A DNA stretch of 20,924 nucleotides from JANLSE01 sp038214135 (GTDB lineage: Bacteria; Chloroflexota; Chloroflexia; Chloroflexales; Roseiflexaceae). This document shows, piece after piece, positions 6,832-14,990 of this stretch; within the stretch, counting starts at the first letter, position 1; each line of letters begins with the position of its first letter. Made by a program: the position numbers and the translations under genes. Under the pieces are notes generated by a model. The model saw only the letters and a list, made by a program, of their open reading frames with translations, searched no databases and was not told the DNA's origin. The stretch spans positions 1 to 20,924 of the forward strand of contig JBBQSD010000116.1 of the NCBI GenBank assembly GCA_038214135.1, read 5' to 3'.

Positions 6832-7872
6832 ATGTTTATTCCCGCTCGCTCACACCGTATGAAGGCAAGCGTCAAGCAGCGCTTTCTTCAGTCCTTGTCG
6901 GATCGAACATTGTCGATCATTGAGAACTTCCAGCGGATCAACTCGCACGAGATCGCGGGCTTGCGACCAACTGGCGTGGGTTCCTTGGGTGCCCTGATTC
7001 TTGCGCTCGTCACACTGATCATTCAGTTGCCGTCTGTTTCAGATACCCAAAGCCTGATGGTCATGCGTGAGCGTATGATCGTCATTGGTGGTATGCTGTT
7101 GATCTGGCATTACTACCAGCATACCCGTGGTAAAATTGAGGCCAAGCCCAGTCCGTACGAACACTCCCAGCAGGCCAGCGCACACGAAGTACATGCGCTG
7201 CGTCAGGCGCTGCAATGGCAACAGGAACTAGCCAGTTTGGCAGATTGCATGTCGCTTGATGAGTTACAGCGCCGCGCAACCAGCCAGCACATGGTCATCA
7301 CTGGGGCGACCGAGGCACTTGGCGAGAACACACACCATGTGCATGAGTGCCAGTCCAATGCACTCCAGATGCTCTCAACCCTGGTGGCCCTGCGCCGTAC
7401 GGCCATCGAAAGCCGTGCCTGGCGTGAGCAACAGCGTATGGCCCTCGATGCGCTCTGGCAGGTTGCTGGGTTGTTGCATATCCCTGGTAGCGCTCACAAT
7501 AATCTGCTGCACGAACCATGTGCCCGCCTGGCCGTTGCCCTCGATCTGGATTGGTTGGTCGTGCTGGCACCCGGTTCGCATGCGCCAATCGCACCGGTAC
7601 TGACAATCTTTGGCCGTGCAAAACCAGGCGCGACACTCAACACCACGCAGCTTCGCATGGCGACTGAGGCGCTGTATACTGAACAACCACTTGTTCGCGC
7701 CGAAGGAAATGCTGGCGCCCTCGCTTGCCTACCAGTGGTACGGGTTGGCCACGCGCCGATGGTGATTGTCGCACGGGGGGCCGCTGCCGAGGAAGCAACG
7801 CAATCGATTCTGTTACTCCTTGGCGATCTTCTGGCACAGCACTATGAGCAATGCTATGAATACGGAGCGTGA
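6832..7872 (+). CDS. Membrane protein with two N-terminal helices and a GAF-like C-terminal region
   Basis: A 346-residue protein whose name I do not know. A basic N-terminal stretch of about 45 residues precedes two hydrophobic segments at about 48-66 and 82-95, joined by a short loop that includes SVSDTQSL. A long region of about 100-200, rich in Gln, Glu, Ala and Leu, looks helical and perhaps coiled coil. Residues of about 200-340 have the alternating pattern of a GAF-like sensor domain, though a match is not certain. The layout suggests both termini in the cytoplasm with a membrane-tethered sensor or scaffold. GAGGT at 6821-6825, six bases before ATG 6832, supports the start. The gene ends nine bases before the next one, and the pair leads directly into the NACHT-TPR gene, so all three are probably co-transcribed. 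Confidence 0.75.
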   Translation: MFIPARSHRMKASVKQRFLQSLSDRTLSIIENFQRINSHEIAGLRPTGVGSLGALILALVTLIIQLPSVSDTQSLMVMRERMIVIGGMLLIWHYYQHTRGKIEAKPSPYEHSQQASAHEVHALRQALQWQQELASLADCMSLDELQRRATSQHMVITGATEALGENTHHVHECQSNALQMLSTLVALRRTAIESRAWREQQRMALDALWQVAGLLHIPGSAHNNLLHEPCARLAVALDLDWLVVLAPGSHAPIAPVLTIFGRAKPGATLNTTQLRMATEALYTEQPLVRAEGNAGALACLPVVRVGHAPMVIVARGAAAEEATQSILLLLGDLLAQHYEQCYEYGA

Positions 7873-7881
7873 GCAGCAGCC

Positions 7882-8202
7882 ATGATCAGTACTATTCATC
7901 TCGTTATGACAATCGCTCTGTTTGTGGCTGGTTTTATCATGCTGGTCAGCGGCTTTGTGATCATTCTTTCGCGCGAATACCAGGAAACCATGCGCGTGCT
8001 TTCAAACCAATCGACCCGCCTCAGCGCGAAGGTGATTGGCGATGTGACCGCACAGGTTGCATTGGCAGGGACAGCTCAATTGCTGGATTCGATCACGCGT
8101 CTCATCCAAACAGCCATTGGAACGGGTGTGTTTCTCTGCCTACTCGGAGCTCTGATTTGCGGTGTTAGCCTCTGGTTGCTGACGTTCGCCCCTGCTGTGT
8201 GA
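7882..8202 (+). CDS. Small membrane hairpin protein (two transmembrane helices)
   Basis: A 106-residue protein of unknown family. Hydrophobic segments at about 5-29 and 81-102 are separated by roughly 50 polar to amphipathic residues with alternating charges, so it should form a hairpin with both ends on the same side. There is no signal cleavage site or known motif. It starts nine bases after the upstream membrane gene, and its stop codon overlaps the GTG start of the giant gene as GTGA. That coupling implies the two products are made together. Small two-helix proteins encoded beside NTPase switches are often membrane anchors or pore-forming effectors, but nothing in this sequence decides between those roles or a structural one. 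The ribosome binding site is weak. Confidence 0.75.
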   Translation: MISTIHLVMTIALFVAGFIMLVSGFVIILSREYQETMRVLSNQSTRLSAKVIGDVTAQVALAGTAQLLDSITRLIQTAIGTGVFLCLLGALICGVSLWLLTFAPAV

Positions 8203-11200
8203 ACAGGACCACGATGTTATCACATGGATATGATTGGCTGATTGCCTATCTGAATGGACTGCGCCGCGATGAGGCATTCATTGCCGCGCAGGACACGGCC
8301 ACGCTGCCACTTCGCCGTGAATCCGATGACCAGATGCCTGGTCAGGTACGAACGACCCTTCAAGAAGTGGCTGCTGCGCCACAGCTGGCGTTCATCGGGC
8401 CGGCTGGTGCGGGGAAAACGACACTGCTGCGCCAGATGGCGGCAGCGGCTGCCGATGCATGCCTGGATGGTTTGCGGCGTGGGCTGGCAGCCGATGAGCT
8501 GCCGCCTATTCCGATTCTGTTTGATGTAGCTCGGTTGCATGGCACGCTTGAGGCCAGCCTAGCAGCCCACCTTGGCCCGAGTGTGCCGCCATTATCGGTG
8601 CTTACCCAGCGCTACAAGGTGCTGTTGCTGCTCGATAGCCTTGATCGCCTGCCTGCCAGCGCCCAGCTTTCGGGCCTGGCTGCCATCCGCCAAACGCTGA
8701 TCGCCCTTGGCGGACGGGTGCGCTGGGCGGTTACATGTCGCAGCGATATGCTCGATCTCTTTCGGCCCTGGCTCGATAATGCACTGATCTATCAGATCGA
8801 GCCACTCTCAATCCAACAGGTTCGTGAGGCCCTGGAACATGTGCATGGGCCAGATACAACAGCCTGGTTGGGTGAGCAACACGATCTGATCGAACTGGCA
8901 CGGCGGCCACGCTGGCTATCGGCATTGCTCCGAACGCTGACACCACACGCGACTGCACGCGGGCCGCTGCTGACGACGCTGATGTCGCATGTGCTGATGG
9001 AGACGGCTGGCACACGCATTGAGGGGTTGCTGCGGGTACTGCCAGAATTGGCGGCATCGATCGAGCAACACGGGCGCGCACTCACACCAATGGAAGCGCA
9101 ACTGGCGCTGGCCGATTGTGCTGATTCTACAGCGATGCTGCGGCTTATGCTCGATGCCGGTATTCTTGTCGAAGAACCCCAACAGCAGCAGATCAGCTTT
9201 GCACAACCGCTGTTGTTTGATCTAGCCCGTGCGCTTGGCCTGGCGCAGGTGCTGCCAAGAACCTGGCCAGATGTGGCCCTCACCCGCCCATGGCGCGAGA
9301 CCCTGACATTAGCGTTTGGGTTGCATGGCGAGCGGATCGCGGTGCTGAGCTGGTTACTCGATCACGAGGCAGCCGAACTGACCGCCCGCTGCCTGGCGGA
9401 AACGCTCGCACCAGAGCAGTTCGAGACATTTTTGGCCAAGAGTGGTGGCCTAACGCCAGCAATGCGCGTTCGGCTTGCCGATGCCTTCACCAATCTTGGG
9501 TTATCGGCAGCGGCAATCGCCCAACTTGAGCGCAGTGGCGCAGATGGCTATGAGGAGACCGGGCTGTTTCGGCGGCTCGGCGATCTGTATGCCCATACCG
9601 CACAGTGGCGGCATGCGCGAGTTGCCTACACGCAGGTACTGGCCCGCGAGCCAGATGATCTGCGCTATCGCAAGCGCCTGGGGATTGCCTGTAGCCGCCT
9701 TGGCGAATATGCCGAAGCGGAAGTCGCACTGCAATCGGTGATTGCATCCCTCCGCCAGATCCAGGCCGAGGCCGCTGCGGAGCTTGGGCATGTGTATGCC
9801 ACCCAGGGCCGCCTAGAAATCGCCCTGGCCGCCTACCAGCAGGCGGTTGCCGCGCAACCCGGAACGCCAGCCTATCATCGTGGCATGGCAACAACATTGC
9901 ATCGGCTTGGCCGCAGTGCCGCAGCCGAGGATATATTGCGCGATCTGCTCTCGGTTCGTTCGGATGATGCAGAAGCGCATGCCGATCTTGGGCAGATCTA
10001 TGCCGATACCGGGCGGCGCGAACAGGCAATTGAGTCGCTGGCGCGCTCAACAGCACTACGCCCAGATGAGCCGCGCTACTATGCCCAGATCGGGCAGTTG
10101 CGTATGGCGATTGGCGATCCACGCGGCGCATGGGCCGCATTCCAGCGCGCAACACAGCTTTCCAGCGATGATGCGACCCTGCATGTAGCACTTGGCGATG
10201 CCTGCGCGGCCATCGGTGATCAGGCCGCAGCGCTGGCTGCCTACCGCCGTGCTACTCAGCTTGACCCGCGCAATGATCGAATACTGCGGCGGCTTGGCGT
10301 GACACTTGGCAAGTTGGCTGCCTATGATGAAGGCATTGGCGTGTTGCGTGAGGCGCTTACGCTGCGCCAGGATAGTGCTGAGACTCTGGCCGAACTTGGT
10401 CATCTGCTGCAGCGCCAGGGCGATGGCCAGCAAGCCCTTGGTGCCTACCAGCAAGCCATCGCCCTGGCTCCCAAATCCGCCGAGTATGAGCTTGGGCTGG
10501 GGCTGACCTACCGGGAGCTTGGCCAGAGCCAGGAAGCTGCCCACCATCTGAACCGCGCAATCGAGCTTGCACCGGATCGGGCCGATATCCATGCAGCAAT
10601 TGCCGCTCACGCCGCCGCTCACGAGCAATGGGCCGTTGCTGCGGCTGCCTATGGCCGCGCCACCAGGATTGATCGGGCTAACCCTGAATATCCCCGTGCC
10701 GCTGCCGAATGCCAACTGCACAATGGCTCCCCGGAACTGGCACGCTCATTATTGGCCGAATCGCTGCGCCGCCAGCGTACCAACCTCACAACATGGCTGC
10801 ACGTTGGCCGATTGCATGCGCTGACCGGCAACCCCAAACGGGCGATTCGTGCCCTGCGCCGGGCCGGGCAATCTGTTGAGGTGCTTGAATTGCTTGGCAA
10901 GACGCTGCATCAGGTTGGGCAGATGAGCGCGGCAATTCATGTGTTTGCGCAGGCGCTGCTGGCCGGCGCAACCGATCCAGATCTGCTTGAGAACTATAGC
11001 AGAGCCCTTGCCGATGCTGGGCAACTGACCCGTGCCTATGATATTGCACGGCGGGTGATCGAGCAGGATGGTGGCCGTACGCAGTTGCTGCAACACGCCA
11101 GTACATTGGCACGCAAGCTCGAGCGACCAAATGAGGCGTTGACGCTGATCGAGCGAGCGCTGGCACTTAATCCAACATTGGCAACCGCTCATGCCGAATA

Positions 11201-14200
11201 TGGGCGGATCTGGCTGGCCCAAGGCCAGCCCCAACGCGCACTCGATGCAGCCCGCTCGGCATTGGCAATTGCGCCGAACCTTGGTGCAGCAGCCCTGACT
11301 GCCGCCCTTGCGCTGGTGCGCCTTGGGCATCCAGATGCAGCCCGCCCATTGATTGAACAGGCGCTCACACTCGATCCAAGCGATGCCGAGGCGCATGCGG
11401 CACAGCGCGATCTGCTGGCACAGGCCAACCCGGCAGAGGCGTTGATCGCTGCGCAACGGGTGATCGATCTGGCACCCAATGAGCCACAGCATCATCTGCG
11501 GCGCGGCGAGTTACTGCTGGCCCAGGGTGAATATGCAAGCGCAATGCAGGCCTTTGAGGTGGCATTGACGATCAACCCGCGCCTTGCTGCAGCCCATGCA
11601 TGGCTCAGCCGCACCCATGCCCAGACGCAGTCCTGGAATCGGGCACGCTACCATGCGGAGCAGGCATTGTTGCTGGCTCCCGAGATCGAAGCGCATACTG
11701 TTCTGGTGGCCGAAGCCGCCGCTGGAGCTGGCGATCTCGTCGGAGCGGCCAAGCTGCTTGCCGATGCGATTGGCCGCCGTGGCGAACGCGCCGAGTGGTC
11801 GCATGCACTCGGGCTGATCCATCTGCGCCGTGGCGATACTACCAATGGCCTGGCGAGTTTACGCAAAACAATCCAGCTTGATCCACAGCGCAGTGCCGCC
11901 TATCGCGATCTTGGCCAGATGCTGGCCAGTCAGGGTGATCAGAATGGCGCTGCTGCTGCGCTGACCCGTGCCATTCAACTCAACCCCGATATGCCAGCCT
12001 GGCGTGGCGATCTGGCCGAGATCCAGATGGCGCGTGGCTGGTATGCCGAGGCACTGGCAGAACTCGATCAGGCCATAGCGCTGATTCCACATGATGTGCG
12101 GCTGTTGCGGCTGCGGGCAAGCACTCGCCTGCAGCTTGGCCAGGCCGATCACGCCCAGGCCGATCTGATTGCCGCACTACGGCGTAGCCCAGATGATCTG
12201 CCGACGCTGGTATTGTTTGCCAAGCTCATGGCCGATCATGGGCAGATATCGGCGGCGATTGGTGCAGCACGCCGTGCAACAACGCTCAGCCCAGATGATG
12301 CGGCGATACGGCACTTGTTCGCCGATGTGCTGCGCCGCGCTGGGAAACCCGCCGAGGCCGCCGAACAGATCGAACTGGTGGCGAAGCGCACAAAGCAGGC
12401 CACCGATTGGGCGATGCTGGCCGATGATTGGCACACGGCAGGCCAGCCAGAACGGGCGCGCCTGGCCTGGGAACGGGCGATGCAGGCGGCACCAGATGAT
12501 GGCCTACTGCTAGTTCGCTATGGCACCTTCCTGCTGCGCTCGGGCAATCTGGGCGCGGCACAGGCCATATTCACCAAGGCGACTGAGCTGTATCCTGATC
12601 TGGCGCTGGCCCAGGTTGGCCTGGCCGAACTGCTGACGCTCAATGCTGTGATGGGATCGGCAACCGATCTTGATCTGGCGATGCTCAGTGCCCGCCGCGC
12701 AACCGCGCTTGATCCGGAATCGGCGGCTACCTGGATGGCACTTGGTGCGGCACTCTGGCGTTCTGGCCAGGCCGCAGAGGCGCTTGAGATCCTACAACAG
12801 GCTCGCCGGATTGCATCAGCAGATCCCGAGGCAGCCGCGCTGCTTGGATGTGCGGCGCTGACGATTGGTGAGATTGATCAGGCGCGCACTGCCTTTGAAG
12901 CAGCCACACAGCTGAGTCCAACCAATGCCGCCTATCAGATCGGGCTGGCACTGGCCTTGCGGACGCCATTGGGCTTGCCAATCGATCTCGATCAGCTCAC
13001 GCTCCAGGCCAATTCCGCTGGTGATCTGCTTGTGCGCGCCGAACAGGCGATCACGCAGGCGATGAGCATTGAGCCGAATCAGCCGCGCTGGTGGTTCGAA
13101 CATGGCATCGTGGCGCAGTTGCGTGATCAGCATACCCAGGCGCTTGATCACCTGGCACGTTGTCTGAATTTGCCACTCGCTGCATCGACACCGGCGCGCA
13201 GTTGGCCGGAACTGATCGCTGCCGAACTTGGCCGTGTTCCCACAGCCAGTGATGTTCTGTTGCGCTGTAGTGTTTCCTGGTATGCCCTTGGGCGGTATGA
13301 TGATGCCGCAGCGGCGCTTGATAGTGTGCTGGCCGAACAACCAACATTACTCAGTGCTGCCGAACTGCGCGGCCTGGTTGCAGCTCAGCGCGGTGAGGCT
13401 GCATTGGCCCGCGATCTGCTTACGCAGGTAACGGCCAAGCAACCAGCCCATTGGCGCAGCAGTGCCAGCCTTGGGCGTGTGCTCCTCGAACTGGGCCAGC
13501 CAGGTGCCGCGATTGCGCCACTCGAACACGCAGCCGAACTACGCCCCGCCGATGCTGGATCGGCTGCTCTGTTGGCCGATGCCTATATTGCCGCAGGGAA
13601 GCGTGATCGGGCGATCAGCGCATCCAGCAAGGCGGCCAGGCTGGAGCCGCGTGGAGCCGAACACCACCATCGGCTGGCGACCCTGTATACCGAGGCTGGG
13701 CGGCTACAGGAAGCCCGCGCTGCGCTCATGACGGCGATAACTCTGCAAGCGAACCGCCCGGATTGGCATGTGCAGATGGCCCAGATTTGTGCGGGGATGG
13801 GCATGCACGAGGCTGCTCGCAATGCGTTGCGCCGCGCAATCACGCTCGCACCCGATCAGCCATCCTATCGCTATGAACTGGCGCGGCTGCTGGCCGACCA
13901 GGGGCAGGAAGAAGAGGCCCGCGCAACGCTCCAGGAGGTCGTGGCTCAGGCTCCCGAACGGGGCGAGTGGCGCAGTGAATTAGGCCGCCTGTATGCCCAT
14001 CTTGGCGATCACGAATCGGCGCTGAGCGAATATGAGGCCTCCGTTCAGTATAGCCCCGATCAGGTACAGGCCTGGCTGACACTGGCAGACGCACAGGCGA
14101 AAACCGTTGGCAGCCAGGCAGCACTAGAAACAATCGAGCGTGCGATCACCCGTTTTGGCGATGATGTCGATCTGCATGCTGCCGCTGGTGCATTGCTCGA

Positions 14201-14918
14201 ACAGCAGGGCATGACCGAAACGGCAACATGGCACTACCATCGCGCAGTTGAGGCAGATCCCCAGCGGGCCGAACCCTGGTGGCGGCTTGGGCGATCGCTG
14301 ATCCACCAGGAAAAACCTGCTGAGGCATTGGCGGCGCTGGAACAGGCGCTGAGCCTGGATCCACGCGCAGCGCAGGCGCATGCGCTCAAGGCGCAACTGT
14401 TGGCTACCAGTGGTGATGTTCAGGCGGCACTGTACCATGGCCGTACCGCCGCCGCGCTCAGCCCGGATGACACAACCATCCTGGTGTGGGTCGGCGAGGC
14501 ATTGCTCAAGCTGCGGCGCTTCGATGATGCCTACCAGCTTCTCGCACGGGCGGTTGCACGCCAGCAGGGTGATGCACTGGTACTCGCACTATGTGGCGAT
14601 GCGGCGCTGGCCTCTGCGCGCGAGGATACCTCGGTTGATCTGTTTGATCGGGCGATCAAGCTCCAGCCCAATGATGCAACCCTGCACTATCGGGCCGGGT
14701 TGGCGCACCGCCGCCTGAAACACTATAGCCGCGCGATTGCGTGCCTACGCCGTGCCGTGAAACTACGGGCAAACTATGGCGATGCCATCCGCGAATTGAG
14801 TACGCTTGGGCCATTGGCCTTTTTTACCCAGTATGGCGAACAGGCCGCAGCGCCAGCAGATGAAACCAAACGAGTCGATGATTTGCCGTCCTATGACCGC
14901 CCAGATCGGCGATCATAA
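8199..14918 (+). CDS. Giant NACHT-like NTPase with about 50 TPR repeats
   Basis: A 2239-residue STAND-type protein. An N-terminal NTPase (about 60-330) has Walker A GPAGAGKTT at 67-75, with K73, and a Walker B-like strand LLLLDSLDRLP at 142-152. The strand resembles the NACHT LDGLDE signature, but the usual acidic residue after the second Asp is R150. A sensor-like VTCRSD follows. A helical region of about 330-440 leads into continuous tetratricopeptide repeats of about 34 residues up to about 2210, with the usual L-G-Y-A-A-P pattern; I estimate about 50. STAND proteins usually bind a trigger through their repeats and oligomerise with ATP. No effector domain is fused here, so output probably depends on a partner such as the protease encoded next. 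GTG 8199 overlaps the previous stop as GTGA. ATG 8214, with AGGA at 8205-8208, is an equally plausible start. Confidence 0.9.
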   Translation: MNRTTMLSHGYDWLIAYLNGLRRDEAFIAAQDTATLPLRRESDDQMPGQVRTTLQEVAAAPQLAFIGPAGAGKTTLLRQMAAAAADACLDGLRRGLAADELPPIPILFDVARLHGTLEASLAAHLGPSVPPLSVLTQRYKVLLLLDSLDRLPASAQLSGLAAIRQTLIALGGRVRWAVTCRSDMLDLFRPWLDNALIYQIEPLSIQQVREALEHVHGPDTTAWLGEQHDLIELARRPRWLSALLRTLTPHATARGPLLTTLMSHVLMETAGTRIEGLLRVLPELAASIEQHGRALTPMEAQLALADCADSTAMLRLMLDAGILVEEPQQQQISFAQPLLFDLARALGLAQVLPRTWPDVALTRPWRETLTLAFGLHGERIAVLSWLLDHEAAELTARCLAETLAPEQFETFLAKSGGLTPAMRVRLADAFTNLGLSAAAIAQLERSGADGYEETGLFRRLGDLYAHTAQWRHARVAYTQVLAREPDDLRYRKRLGIACSRLGEYAEAEVALQSVIASLRQIQAEAAAELGHVYATQGRLEIALAAYQQAVAAQPGTPAYHRGMATTLHRLGRSAAAEDILRDLLSVRSDDAEAHADLGQIYADTGRREQAIESLARSTALRPDEPRYYAQIGQLRMAIGDPRGAWAAFQRATQLSSDDATLHVALGDACAAIGDQAAALAAYRRATQLDPRNDRILRRLGVTLGKLAAYDEGIGVLREALTLRQDSAETLAELGHLLQRQGDGQQALGAYQQAIALAPKSAEYELGLGLTYRELGQSQEAAHHLNRAIELAPDRADIHAAIAAHAAAHEQWAVAAAAYGRATRIDRANPEYPRAAAECQLHNGSPELARSLLAESLRRQRTNLTTWLHVGRLHALTGNPKRAIRALRRAGQSVEVLELLGKTLHQVGQMSAAIHVFAQALLAGATDPDLLENYSRALADAGQLTRAYDIARRVIEQDGGRTQLLQHASTLARKLERPNEALTLIERALALNPTLATAHAEYGRIWLAQGQPQRALDAARSALAIAPNLGAAALTAALALVRLGHPDAARPLIEQALTLDPSDAEAHAAQRDLLAQANPAEALIAAQRVIDLAPNEPQHHLRRGELLLAQGEYASAMQAFEVALTINPRLAAAHAWLSRTHAQTQSWNRARYHAEQALLLAPEIEAHTVLVAEAAAGAGDLVGAAKLLADAIGRRGERAEWSHALGLIHLRRGDTTNGLASLRKTIQLDPQRSAAYRDLGQMLASQGDQNGAAAALTRAIQLNPDMPAWRGDLAEIQMARGWYAEALAELDQAIALIPHDVRLLRLRASTRLQLGQADHAQADLIAALRRSPDDLPTLVLFAKLMADHGQISAAIGAARRATTLSPDDAAIRHLFADVLRRAGKPAEAAEQIELVAKRTKQATDWAMLADDWHTAGQPERARLAWERAMQAAPDDGLLLVRYGTFLLRSGNLGAAQAIFTKATELYPDLALAQVGLAELLTLNAVMGSATDLDLAMLSARRATALDPESAATWMALGAALWRSGQAAEALEILQQARRIASADPEAAALLGCAALTIGEIDQARTAFEAATQLSPTNAAYQIGLALALRTPLGLPIDLDQLTLQANSAGDLLVRAEQAITQAMSIEPNQPRWWFEHGIVAQLRDQHTQALDHLARCLNLPLAASTPARSWPELIAAELGRVPTASDVLLRCSVSWYALGRYDDAAAALDSVLAEQPTLLSAAELRGLVAAQRGEAALARDLLTQVTAKQPAHWRSSASLGRVLLELGQPGAAIAPLEHAAELRPADAGSAALLADAYIAAGKRDRAISASSKAARLEPRGAEHHHRLATLYTEAGRLQEARAALMTAITLQANRPDWHVQMAQICAGMGMHEAARNALRRAITLAPDQPSYRYELARLLADQGQEEEARATLQEVVAQAPERGEWRSELGRLYAHLGDHESALSEYEASVQYSPDQVQAWLTLADAQAKTVGSQAALETIERAITRFGDDVDLHAAAGALLEQQGMTETATWHYHRAVEADPQRAEPWWRLGRSLIHQEKPAEALAALEQALSLDPRAAQAHALKAQLLATSGDVQAALYHGRTAAALSPDDTTILVWVGEALLKLRRFDDAYQLLARAVARQQGDALVLALCGDAALASAREDTSVDLFDRAIKLQPNDATLHYRAGLAHRRLKHYSRAIACLRRAVKLRANYGDAIRELSTLGPLAFFTQYGEQAAAPADETKRVDDLPSYDRPDRRS

Positions 14919-14990
14919 TCGGCGCGATACACCCGTACCGACGCGATGCACAGGCACGCGGCATTGCGTCTCTACTAAAGGCCTATATCT

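Noticed and set aside
9487..10191. A 234-codon minus-strand open frame inside the TPR region
   Set aside because: It is antisense to regular TPR coding sequence and reads as Arg/His/Pro-rich low-complexity protein.
14291..14298. GCGATCGC, the HIP1 octamer of cyanobacteria
   Set aside because: I noticed only this copy, inside coding DNA that is generally rich in GATC, so it may be chance.
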